Assembly: GCA_934101795.1 (NCBI GenBank)
Contig: CAKORY010000002.1
Span: 72,020 to 136,019 of the forward strand
Source: an uncultured Bacilli bacterium
GTDB lineage: Bacteria; Bacillota_I; Bacilli_A; RF39; UBA660
Reading direction: 5' to 3'
DNA: 64,000 bases
Of this stretch, positions 1-8,066 are shown in pieces (the first letter of the stretch is position 1; every line of letters begins with the position of its first letter). The notes under the pieces are model-generated. The model did not search any database. It worked only from the letters and a program-made list of their open reading frames with translations, and was not told the DNA's origin. The translations under genes were made by a program, and so were the position numbers.

Positions 1-1
1 T

Positions 2-469
2 GTATCTGCTAAAAATATGGATAGTGATAAAGTTCTGGGACTTGATATCGGTGCTGATGCTTATATAACTAAACCATTTAATCCTTTGGAGTTAGTTGCT
101 TATGTTAAAGCACTTCTTCGTAGATATTATGAGTTTAAAAGTTTAAATAATGAAATTAATACCTTAAATGTTGGTGAACTTTCTCTTGATTTAAGTAAAT
201 ATATTTTTATGAAAAATAATAAAATTGTGCCCCTTACATCAACTGAAATTAAAATACTTGCAATGATGATGAAGTCACCTGGTAAAGTATTTACAAGGAG
301 CCAAATTTATGAATGTATAAATGGTAATTTTTATGATACTGATGATAATACCATGATGGTTCATATTTCAAATATAAGGGGGAAAATTGAGGATAATCCT
401 GCAAAACCAGAGTATATAAAAACAGTTAGGGGGTTAGGTTATAAACTTGAAAATAAAGAAGAATTATAG
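2..469 (+). CDS. OmpR/PhoB-family response regulator, 5' end outside window
   Basis: This is the C-terminal 155 residues of a two-component response regulator; the gene enters from upstream of the window in frame 2. The visible part holds the end of the receiver domain, with the IGADAY segment and the conserved switch lysine in KPFNP, followed by a winged-helix DNA-binding domain (TSTEIKIL, the MVHISNIRGKI recognition region and the terminal VRGLGYKL). The phospho-accepting aspartate lies before the window. It overlaps the histidine kinase gene by 23 nt, so the two are almost certainly co-translated partners. The target genes are unknown; the dlt-like operon 300 nt downstream is a possible target by analogy with GraRS/BraRS-type systems, which is inference. 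Confidence 0.93.
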   Translation, partial: VSAKNMDSDKVLGLDIGADAYITKPFNPLELVAYVKALLRRYYEFKSLNNEINTLNVGELSLDLSKYIFMKNNKIVPLTSTEIKILAMMMKSPGKVFTRSQIYECINGNFYDTDDNTMMVHISNIRGKIEDNPAKPEYIKTVRGLGYKLENKEEL

Positions 470-2021
470 TTTTAGCAAATATATTATTATTCAATTTGCT
501 ATTTACACATTAATTATTTTAGGGGTTGCTTTATTAACATATTTATCAATTAATTGGAGGCTTAATAATAGTTTCTTAGTATTGGATGATTTTCTTCTTT
601 ATAAAGAAAAACTTGAGTATGAAGATTATGATGGTATTCCAATGTCTAAGTTTCCTGGCTGCGATTTTGCCATATATGATGAAAATAATGAACTTATTTT
701 TACAACTGATGGTGATGTAAATGATATTGTTGAAGGTGATGACTTAGAGTTTGTTAACGATTATAGTGGAACTTATTATTATAATATTTTTAATTACAAA
801 GAAAAAAATAGAGATAAAATATATAAAATATATAAAACCACATATGATGCTGAAATTGATGAAGAAATAGTTATTGGTAATGCTAAATTAAATGAAGACT
901 TGGAAATAGTTGATGGCAATCTTTTTAATGAGAAAAATAGCTTAACTGAAAGAGAACTTAATTTACTAAATGGTTATTATAATGATGAACAAATGGTAGA
1001 AAAGTATGAATATGTAACATCTGGTAATGGATTAAAGAGAACTTTGCTTTTTATGTCACCGACATTTACTGCGGAAAGCTATGATTCTGCGGTTTCTGAT
1101 TCTAGTAACGTGTGGTTTATTTCTATTCCAATTTTGATAATTATTATTATAATTGAAACTTATATATTTAATCGTAGAGTTAAAAAAATCTTAAAAGAAT
1201 TAAATAAAGTTATTTCATCTTATGAAAATGAAGAAATTATTGTAAATGATACGAATTTACCAAAGGAATTTGATGAAGTTGCAGAAAGTTTTGAAAATTT
1301 AATGGAAAAATTAAAAAAATCAAATGCAGAAAAAATTAAAATTTATGAAGATAAACAAAAATCTATTGCTAATTTATCTCATGATTTAAAAACCCCCCTT
1401 ACTGTTATTAGTGGGTACTCAAAAGCATTTTTAGATGATTTGGTTCCTGATAATAAGAAAAGACAATATATGGAGAGTATCAATAAGAAAGCGTGCGTTG
1501 CAACAGATGCTATTGATTCATTGTTTTTATATACACATATGAATAATTCAGAGTATAGTTTATGTAGAGAAAAAATAGATATAGTAACATTTACTAAAGA
1601 ATATTTAGCGGAAAAATATAATGAAATTGAATCTGCTGGTATGTATTTAGAAGTAGATATTAAAGTGAATAAAATAATGTTTGATGCTGATAAAAATGCT
1701 TTCAGAAGAATATATGAGAATATAATAAATAATTCTATTAAATATAATAAAAAAGGAACTAAGATATATTTTAAAATGTGGAAAGATAAAACGTTAAATA
1801 TAGTAATCGGAGATGATGGCATTGGAATTGATAAAGAAATAAAAGATAGATTATTTGAACCATTTGTTACAAGTAATAAAGCTAGGACATCTGGTGAAGG
1901 TACTGGACTGGGACTTGCAATTGTTAAAAACTTTGTAGAACTTCATGATGGTGAAATAGTTTTAGTAAGTAAAGCACATAGAAAAATGAAGACCGAGTTT
2001 TTAATGAAATTTAAAATTTAA
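447..2021 (+). CDS. membrane sensor histidine kinase
   Basis: This is a class I sensor kinase of 524 aa, partner of the response regulator just upstream. The order is: a membrane segment at about residues 12-34, an extracytoplasmic sensor region of about 190 residues rich in Asp, Glu and Tyr, a second membrane segment at about 223-241, a HAMP-like linker, the H-box with the phospho-accepting His312 (LSHDLKTPLT), an N-box (NIINNSIKY) and Gly-rich ATP-binding motifs (DDGIGID, GTGLGLAI). The start is a TTG at 447 inside the regulator's end; no ATG fits the first membrane segment. The signal sensed is not evident. The acidic outer domain could bind cations or cationic peptides, but this is speculation. 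Confidence 0.93.
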   Translation: MKIKKNYSFSKYIIIQFAIYTLIILGVALLTYLSINWRLNNSFLVLDDFLLYKEKLEYEDYDGIPMSKFPGCDFAIYDENNELIFTTDGDVNDIVEGDDLEFVNDYSGTYYYNIFNYKEKNRDKIYKIYKTTYDAEIDEEIVIGNAKLNEDLEIVDGNLFNEKNSLTERELNLLNGYYNDEQMVEKYEYVTSGNGLKRTLLFMSPTFTAESYDSAVSDSSNVWFISIPILIIIIIIETYIFNRRVKKILKELNKVISSYENEEIIVNDTNLPKEFDEVAESFENLMEKLKKSNAEKIKIYEDKQKSIANLSHDLKTPLTVISGYSKAFLDDLVPDNKKRQYMESINKKACVATDAIDSLFLYTHMNNSEYSLCREKIDIVTFTKEYLAEKYNEIESAGMYLEVDIKVNKIMFDADKNAFRRIYENIINNSIKYNKKGTKIYFKMWKDKTLNIVIGDDGIGIDKEIKDRLFEPFVTSNKARTSGEGTGLGLAIVKNFVELHDGEIVLVSKAHRKMKTEFLMKFKI

Positions 2022-2042
2022 TAAGTAATTTGTTGCTAAAAT

Positions 2043-2074
2043 AAAACAAGTATATACATGTATATACTTGTTTT
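2043..2074 (+). terminator. intrinsic terminator after the two-component operon
   Basis: A perfect 14-bp inverted repeat with a CATG loop runs directly into a T run. Because the stem begins with an A run it can work in both directions. It separates the kinase gene from the dlt-like operon. Confidence 0.85.
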
Positions 2075-2104
2075 TATGCTGTAATAAATAACAATATAAG
2101 AAAA

Positions 2105-2180
2105 GCATCTAAATCAACGGGGTTGGTTTAGATGCAAACCACTAAATTGGTAGCATCCAATCTCGACAAAAACTGGATGT
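2105..2180 (+). other. structured intergenic element of unknown function
   Basis: The 307-nt gap between the kinase and the dlt-like operon holds three hairpins in a row. The first is a 14-bp stem with one G-T pair and a GGG loop (2105-2135). The second is a short ACCA/TGGT stem. The third pairs GCATCCA (2153-2159) with TGGATGT (2174-2180). The arms of hairpins 1 and 3 share the GCATC/GATGC core, so they could also pair with each other, which would permit switching. A -10-like TATAAT at 2304-2309 lies downstream, so the element may sit upstream of the dlt transcript rather than in it. No known riboswitch was recognised. Confidence 0.4.
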
Positions 2181-2328
2181 TCCTTTTATTATATGCAAAT
2201 CTTCTTTGCTAAATACATAAATAACATAAATGTGGCTAAAAGTCAAATTCAATTTCTTAATAAAAATTAAGATTTGGTTAAGAAATAATTTATTATATTA
2301 ATGTATAATTGTTTTGAGGTAAAAATGT

Positions 2329-3813
2329 ATGAAAAGCGTATTAGAATATTTAGAAAATATTAGTAATGATAATAAAGTAATTGATAAAAATGGAAGTATT
2401 ACTTATAAAGACTTGCAAGTGGTTAGTAAAAAAATAGGTAGTGGACTTGCAAAGTATGTTAAAAATAATGCCCCCGTTCCAGTTTATATGGAAAAAGGAA
2501 TTTCTTGTCTTGAAGTTTTTATGGGAAGTTTGTATGCTGGTGGCTTTTATAGTTTACTTAATGCTGGACTTCCAAAAATGAGGCTTGAACAAATAATTAA
2601 TGTTTTAGATGTAGATTATGTAGTAACTGATAAAGAACATTTGGAAAATGCTAAAGAATTTTTTCCTGATAAGGAGTTAATACTTTATGAAGACTTGGTT
2701 GATAGTGAAATAGATGATGAATCGCTTTCTAATATTAGAGCTAGAAAACTTGATGTTGATCCTGTTTATGCAAATTTTACAAGTGGTTCAACAGGTGTAC
2801 CTAAAGGAGTTGTGGTTGGAAATCGTTCAATAATTGATTTTATAGATAATTTTACAAGTACCTTTGGGATTAATGAAACTGATATTATTGCTAATCAAGC
2901 CCCATTTGATTTTGATGTTTCTGTTAAAGATATATATCCAGCTTTAAAAACAGGAGCAACACTTGTTATTGTTCCTAAAGAATTATTTTCAAGACCTGCG
3001 GAGCTTATTGATTTTTTGGTAGAACATAAAGTTACAACGATGACTTGGGCAGTGTCTGCACTTTGCTTAATTTCGACATTTCATGGTTTAGATTATAAAG
3101 TGCCTGAAACAGTTAAAAGAGTTATGTTTAGTGGTGAAGTTATGCCAATGAAACATTTAAAAGAATGGATGAAACACTTACCAAATGCAACTTTTGTTAA
3201 TTTGTACGGGCCCACTGAAATTACATGTAATTGTACTTATCATATTATTGATAGAAATCGTGAATATGAAAAAATACCTGTTGGTATACCATTTAATAAT
3301 GAAGATGTTTTCTTGTTAGATGAAAATAATAAATTGGTTGAAATTAGCGGAATAAAAGGGGAAATATGTGTTAGAGGCAGTGCACTTGCACTTGGTTATT
3401 ATAAAAATAAAGAACAAACTGATAGAGCATTTGTTAGAAATCCATTAAATGATAAGTATATAGAATATATTTATAGAACTGGAGATCTAGGTTATTATGA
3501 AAATAATGATTTGTATTTTGGAGGAAGAAAAGATTTTCAAATAAAATATATGGGACATAGAATTGAGCTAGAAGAAATAGATAAAGCTATTGGTAGTTTT
3601 GATGGTGTAGAAAGAGTTTGTTCTATATTTAAAGAAGAAAAAAGTAAACTTTATGCCTTTTATATTGGTGACATTGAAGTAAAAGAATTACATGAAAAGT
3701 TATCTAAAGAGTTACCAGTATTTATGATACCTAGTAAATTTGTTAAATTAGAACAAATGCCTTTAACTAAGAATGGTAAGATTGATAGAAAGAAATTGGA
3801 GGAATTTATATGA
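2329..3813 (+). CDS. DltA-like amino acid-carrier protein ligase (adenylation domain)
   Basis: This ANL-superfamily enzyme of 494 aa should activate an amino acid with ATP and load it on the carrier protein encoded at 4988. All core motifs are present: FTSGSTGVPKG (P-loop), FDFDVSVKDIYP with an Asp suited to hold the alpha-amino group, YGPTEITC, YRTGDLG, GRKDFQIKYMGHRIE and the terminal catalytic lysine in LTKNGKIDRKKL. Length and order match DltA, which loads D-alanine for teichoic acid. Two differences suggest another substrate: the position corresponding to the FCGE cysteine of DltA, linked to D-Ala preference, is Ser (MFSGEVMP), and the next gene is a PLP decarboxylase. The start at 2329 has a GAGGT ribosome site 8 nt upstream. 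It overlaps the next gene by 4 nt. Confidence 0.88.
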   Translation: MKSVLEYLENISNDNKVIDKNGSITYKDLQVVSKKIGSGLAKYVKNNAPVPVYMEKGISCLEVFMGSLYAGGFYSLLNAGLPKMRLEQIINVLDVDYVVTDKEHLENAKEFFPDKELILYEDLVDSEIDDESLSNIRARKLDVDPVYANFTSGSTGVPKGVVVGNRSIIDFIDNFTSTFGINETDIIANQAPFDFDVSVKDIYPALKTGATLVIVPKELFSRPAELIDFLVEHKVTTMTWAVSALCLISTFHGLDYKVPETVKRVMFSGEVMPMKHLKEWMKHLPNATFVNLYGPTEITCNCTYHIIDRNREYEKIPVGIPFNNEDVFLLDENNKLVEISGIKGEICVRGSALALGYYKNKEQTDRAFVRNPLNDKYIEYIYRTGDLGYYENNDLYFGGRKDFQIKYMGHRIELEEIDKAIGSFDGVERVCSIFKEEKSKLYAFYIGDIEVKELHEKLSKELPVFMIPSKFVKLEQMPLTKNGKIDRKKLEEFI

Positions 3814-4988
3814 TAGATAGTAAAACTATTGAAAGTATTGGAACACCATTTTATGTATTTGATATTGATGTTTTGAAAAACAGAATAAATTATCTTAAAA
3901 GTATGTTGCCAGAAAATGTTCATTTATGTTTTGCAATGAAAGCTAATCCTTTTGTAGTTAAAGAAATAGAGGATACTATAGAAAAGTATGAAATATGTTC
4001 TTATGGTGAATGGAATATTGCAAATGAGCTTGGAGTTACACATGAAAAAATGGTTATATCAGGTGTTTATAAAGATGAAACTAGCATGATAGATATAATT
4101 AATCATTATAAACATGGTGAAGTTATTACAATTGAATCATTAAATCAAATAAAATTAGTTGATAAAATAACTAAAGATAAAAATGTTGTCGTGGATGTAA
4201 TTTTAAGACTTACAAGTGGTAATCAATTTGGTATGAGTGAAGAAGAAATAATATCCATTTTGGAAAATAGATCAAAATATAATATGTTAAATATTATGGG
4301 TATTCAATATTTTTCGGGAACTCAAAAAAAATTATCAAGAAGAATTATAAAAGAACTTGAATATGTTGATGACTTTGTTCAAAAATTAAAAAATGAATTA
4401 GGTTTTGTAACTGAAGAATTAGAGTTTGGTCCTGGTTTTCCCGTTATGTATTTTGAAGCAGAAACTGATTTTGATGAAAATACATACTTAATGGAAATTG
4501 CTGATAAGATAAAAAATTTGAAATATCAAGGTCATATTACAATGGAACTTGGAAGAAGTATTGCGGCATCATGTGGAAGTTATTATACTAAAGTTGTTGA
4601 TAAAAAAACAAATAAAGAAGGAAATTTTGCTATTTTAGATGGTGGTATGCATCATATTGTGTATTATGGTCAAATGATGGCAATGAAAAAACCGATGTTG
4701 GATATAATTCCTAGAAGAAGTGGAAATGAAGAAAATTGGAACTTAGTTGGAGCATTATGTACAATTAATGATTTAATTGTTAAAGGATTACCTGTTAAAA
4801 GTTTAGAACTTGGTGATGTTTTTGTTTTTAAAAACACTGGTGCTTATGCTATGACTGAAGGAATTAGTTTATTCTTAAGTCGTGATTTACCTAAAGTTTT
4901 ATTTGTTAAAGATGGTAAAATAGAAGTGGTTAGAAGTAATATTCAAACTTATAAATTAAATATGCCATTTAAAGGAGGTGAAAATTAA
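3810..4988 (+). CDS. PLP fold-III amino acid decarboxylase-like enzyme in dlt-like operon
   Basis: This enzyme of 392 aa belongs to the diaminopimelate/ornithine/arginine decarboxylase fold-III group. The Schiff-base lysine is Lys44 in FAMKANP. Near the middle are FGPGFP and ELGRS, the latter replacing the usual EPGR phosphate-binding motif. The C-terminal active-site Cys lies in GALCTINDL and is followed by the family's NTGAYAM. It is translationally coupled on both sides (ATGA with the ligase gene, TAATG with the carrier gene). It is not a usual dlt gene. The closest functional model is BtrK of butirosin synthesis, which decarboxylates an amino acid while it is bound to a carrier protein. 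I infer that it decarboxylates the free or carrier-bound amino acid used by this operon. A lysA role is unlikely given the context. Confidence 0.82.
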   Translation: MIDSKTIESIGTPFYVFDIDVLKNRINYLKSMLPENVHLCFAMKANPFVVKEIEDTIEKYEICSYGEWNIANELGVTHEKMVISGVYKDETSMIDIINHYKHGEVITIESLNQIKLVDKITKDKNVVVDVILRLTSGNQFGMSEEEIISILENRSKYNMLNIMGIQYFSGTQKKLSRRIIKELEYVDDFVQKLKNELGFVTEELEFGPGFPVMYFEAETDFDENTYLMEIADKIKNLKYQGHITMELGRSIAASCGSYYTKVVDKKTNKEGNFAILDGGMHHIVYYGQMMAMKKPMLDIIPRRSGNEENWNLVGALCTINDLIVKGLPVKSLELGDVFVFKNTGAYAMTEGISLFLSRDLPKVLFVKDGKIEVVRSNIQTYKLNMPFKGGEN

Positions 4989-5218
4989 TGGAAAAATTAA
5001 TAGAAATATTAGAAGATTTAAATCCAGAAGTTGATTATAATACATGTACTAATTTAATAGATGGACATTATTTAGACTCACTTGCAATTTTATCACTTGT
5101 TGCTGAAATTGAAGAAGAATTTGATGTTGTAATTCCAACAGTTGAAATAATTCCTAGTAATTTTAACTCAGCTCAAAGTTTATGGAGCCTAATTGAAAGA
5201 TTAAAGGAAGAAGATTAG
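4988..5218 (+). CDS. DltC-like acyl carrier protein
   Basis: This is a 76-aa acidic carrier protein. Ser31 in LDSLAIL is the expected phosphopantetheine attachment site, followed by the helix EIEEEFDVVI typical of carrier proteins. It would carry the activated amino acid from the ligase to the membrane acyltransferase. The start codon overlaps the stop of the decarboxylase gene (TAATG), and a strong AGGAGGTG ribosome site lies in the end of that gene. The order ligase, decarboxylase, carrier, MBOAT indicates a dedicated carrier rather than the fatty-acid ACP. Confidence 0.9.
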   Translation: MEKLIEILEDLNPEVDYNTCTNLIDGHYLDSLAILSLVAEIEEEFDVVIPTVEIIPSNFNSAQSLWSLIERLKEED

Positions 5219-5219
5219 T

Positions 5220-6806
5220 ATGCAATATTGTAGTTTAGTTTATTTGGTTGCTTTTTTGCCAATTACACTATTAATATATGCTTTAACTAATAAGAAGAAA
5301 AGATGGCTTGTTTTACTTATGGCAAGCTATATTTTCTTTTTATCTTTAAGTGGTAAGTTAATTGTGTATTTACTATTTTCTACACTTTCAATTCATCATT
5401 TTGGATTATGGCTTGATAGATTAAATAAAGATAGAGATAAAGAAGTAGAGTTAAATAAGGAAAATAAAAAAGAAATAAAAGAATTATATAAGAAAAGAAT
5501 GGGGAGAGTAGTGTTTCTTGCAGTACTTATTCATATTGGTTTGTTAGTATGTTTAAAATATACAGGCTTTTTTGGTGAAAATATTAATAATTTATTAGAA
5601 ATTTTAAATTTTGATTTTAGATTTAAGATACCTAAAATATTAATACCTATTGGTATATCTTTTTATACTTTGCAAGGACTTTCTTATATATTTGATGTTT
5701 ACAAAGGGAAAATTGATGCTGATTTTAATTTAGGTAGACTTGCTTTATTTATGTCATTTTTTCCATGTATTATGGAAGGGCCAATTTGTAGATATAGCGA
5801 TACTGCAACTAAACTTTATGATGGTGAAGATTTAACTTACAAAAATTTGGCTTTTGGTTCTCAAAGAATACTATGGGGATTATTTAAGAAAATGATTATT
5901 GCTGATAGGCTTAACCCTTTTATAGAAAAAATATTTTGTGAATATAATTCCTTGGATGGTGGAGTAATACTTTTGGGGGCAATATTTTATACAATTCAGC
6001 TTTATGCAGATTTTTCTGGTACAATTGATGTTGTAATAGGTTCTGGTGAACTGTTTGGAATATCTTTGCCTGAAAATTTTAGACAACCATTCTTTAGTAA
6101 GAATATATCTGATTTTTGGACAAGATGGCATATTACTTTGGGAACTTGGTTTAGGGATTATATCTTTTATCCAGTTTCGCTTTCTAAACCTATGAAGAAA
6201 ATGACCCTTAATTTAAGAAAAATTTTAGGTAATCATTTTGGACCTTTGGTAGCTGGAAGTGTAGCACTTTTATGTGTTTGGCTTTCAAATGGATTATGGC
6301 ATGGAGCAGCATGGACTTTTGTTTTCTTCGGTATATATCATTTTATACTTATTGTTTTAGGTAATATTTTTACACCACTTATTATTAATATTTGTAAAAG
6401 ATGGCATATTACTAGAACTAGTAAGCCATATGTGATTATGCAAATATTTAAAACTAGTATTTTAGTTGTATTTGGAGAGCTTTTCTTTAGAGCAACTACT
6501 TTATCAAGTGGTTTTGCAATGTTCAAAAAAATATTTACTGATTTTAGTTTTAATTCATTAAAAACTGGTTCAATTTTTAAACTTGGATGTGATAGAGCCG
6601 ATTTTACAATTATTTTACTTGCTTTAGTTATTATATTTATGGTTGGATTACTTAAAGAAAAAGGCTTTAATGTAAGGGAATTAGTTGCAAAGCAAAATAT
6701 ATTTGTTAGATGGACTTTGTATTATTTGCTAATTATTGCTATTGTAATTTTTGGAGCTTATGGGTTTGGTTATGCACCAGTTGACCCAATATATGCTAAT
6801 TTTTAG
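5220..6806 (+). CDS. DltB-like MBOAT membrane acyltransferase
   Basis: This is a polytopic membrane protein of 528 aa in the membrane-bound O-acyltransferase family. The invariant histidine is in SNGLWHGAAW, preceded by the conserved FWTRWHITLGTWFRDYIF segment. DltB proteins take an aminoacyl group from a carrier protein at the inner face and move it across the membrane. The protein is longer than typical DltB (about 400 aa) because of a charged cytoplasmic insert after the second hydrophobic segment (about residues 60-95, many Lys and Glu) and an extended C-terminal hydrophobic region. It starts 1 nt after the carrier gene stop, so translation is probably coupled. The acyl acceptor is not known. 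Confidence 0.87.
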   Translation: MQYCSLVYLVAFLPITLLIYALTNKKKRWLVLLMASYIFFLSLSGKLIVYLLFSTLSIHHFGLWLDRLNKDRDKEVELNKENKKEIKELYKKRMGRVVFLAVLIHIGLLVCLKYTGFFGENINNLLEILNFDFRFKIPKILIPIGISFYTLQGLSYIFDVYKGKIDADFNLGRLALFMSFFPCIMEGPICRYSDTATKLYDGEDLTYKNLAFGSQRILWGLFKKMIIADRLNPFIEKIFCEYNSLDGGVILLGAIFYTIQLYADFSGTIDVVIGSGELFGISLPENFRQPFFSKNISDFWTRWHITLGTWFRDYIFYPVSLSKPMKKMTLNLRKILGNHFGPLVAGSVALLCVWLSNGLWHGAAWTFVFFGIYHFILIVLGNIFTPLIINICKRWHITRTSKPYVIMQIFKTSILVVFGELFFRATTLSSGFAMFKKIFTDFSFNSLKTGSIFKLGCDRADFTIILLALVIIFMVGLLKEKGFNVRELVAKQNIFVRWTLYYLLIIAIVIFGAYGFGYAPVDPIYANF

Positions 6807-6815
6807 GGAGGTATT

Positions 6816-7784
6816 ATGAAGGAAGGTTATAAACCAATAGTTTTCGTTATTATTCTATTTTTTATACTGCTTGGAATTTCACATTTTTTTGTTCCTAAAA
6901 GTAATGCTAAAGGTAATGGTATTCATGAAGCTCGTGCAAATGGTGTTTTTGGTGAAGCAAAAGATACTATTGATGTTTTAGTAATTGGAGATAGTGAGTC
7001 TTTTACAAGTATTTCTCCATTACCTATTTGGAATAAATATGGTTTTACTATGTATAATGGTGGTGTTTCAAGACAATATTTGGTTGATACATATGATTAT
7101 TTAAATAAAGTTTTAAAAAATCAAAGTCCAAAGGTTGTACTTCTTGAAGCAAATGCTATTTATAGAAAAATGAATGTTAATAACGTGTTATCAACAAAAA
7201 GTCAAAGCATTTTACCAATTTTTCAATATCATGATAGATGGAAGAGTATGACAAGTAATGATTTTACTAAAAAAATAAAATATACATGGACTGATGAATT
7301 AAAAGGTTTTTATTATAATATAAGTGTTGTTCCACCAAAAAGTGTAGGAGATTATATGAAAAATAATAAAAAAAGAACCGGTATAAGTTCTATTAATAAA
7401 TACTATTTAGATAAAATAATTGATAAATGTCATCAAAAAAATATTAAAATAATTTTATACACTGTTCCTAGTACCCTTAATTGGAATGAAAAAAGAGATG
7501 AAGAAGTTACAAAATATGCCAAAAGTAAAAATATTGAATATTTAGATTTAAATTTATTGGTTAATGAACTGGGAATAGATTGGAATCAGGATTCTCGTGA
7601 TGGTGGGGACCATTTAAATTATTATGGTGCTGTTAAAGTTACGGAATTTATGGGTAAATATTTATATGATTTAAATATACTTCCAAATCATAAAGGTGAT
7701 GCTAAATATGATAGTTGGAATAAAGCCTATGAAAAATATGAAAATAAGATACTTAGTAAAAGTATAAGTGTAACTAATATTTAA
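6816..7784 (+). CDS. membrane-anchored DltD/SGNH-like protein
   Basis: This protein of 322 aa has one N-terminal membrane anchor (about residues 7-24) and an extracytoplasmic SGNH-hydrolase-like domain. The nucleophile motif is VIGDSESFTS and the C-terminal catalytic pair is in GDHLNYYGA, with a conserved NGG block between. DltD and the AlgX/DHHW relatives work outside the membrane in acyl transfer to wall or envelope polymers. Here it is the last gene of the operon and should take the aminoacyl group delivered by the MBOAT. A strong GGGAGG ribosome site precedes it. It is divergent from classical DltD, so the substrate is open. Confidence 0.78.
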   Translation: MKEGYKPIVFVIILFFILLGISHFFVPKSNAKGNGIHEARANGVFGEAKDTIDVLVIGDSESFTSISPLPIWNKYGFTMYNGGVSRQYLVDTYDYLNKVLKNQSPKVVLLEANAIYRKMNVNNVLSTKSQSILPIFQYHDRWKSMTSNDFTKKIKYTWTDELKGFYYNISVVPPKSVGDYMKNNKKRTGISSINKYYLDKIIDKCHQKNIKIILYTVPSTLNWNEKRDEEVTKYAKSKNIEYLDLNLLVNELGIDWNQDSRDGGDHLNYYGAVKVTEFMGKYLYDLNILPNHKGDAKYDSWNKAYEKYENKILSKSISVTNI

Positions 7785-7851
7785 TAAGAAAATTTGTTGT
7801 ATAATTATTTTGGTATATGAAAAGAGATGTTTTGTTCTCACATGTCTTCAC

Positions 7852-7886
7852 AAATTTCTTATCAGTAATTGATAAGAAATTTTTTT
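7852..7886 (+). terminator. terminator of the dlt-like operon
   Basis: A perfect 13-bp stem (AAATTTCTTATCA with its complement, loop GTAAT) leads into a run of seven T. It lies 68 nt after the DltD-like gene. The rest of the gap up to 8066 shows no further gene. Confidence 0.88.
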
Positions 7887-8066
7887 GATGAATAATCATC
7901 GTAATAAATGCGCTTTTTTAGAACAAAATTACATCGTGGCGTAATAAATTAGTTTGAAAGATTTATTATTTTAATGTAATCATGGTATAAAATTATTTAA
8001 ATTATTAAAATATGTAAATTAATCACTTATTATTATATATTTCATAATATATTTTAGGTGATAAAC

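Noticed and set aside
2105..2135. Strong hairpin as an IS200/IS605 end or integron attC site
   Set aside because: No transposase, integrase or second end is nearby, and the core bases of attC are not convincing. It is kept as an unknown structured element.
3810..4988. Assignment of the PLP enzyme as lysA for lysine synthesis
   Set aside because: It is translationally coupled inside a ligase-carrier-MBOAT operon, the EPGR motif is ELGR, and no other lysine genes are nearby.
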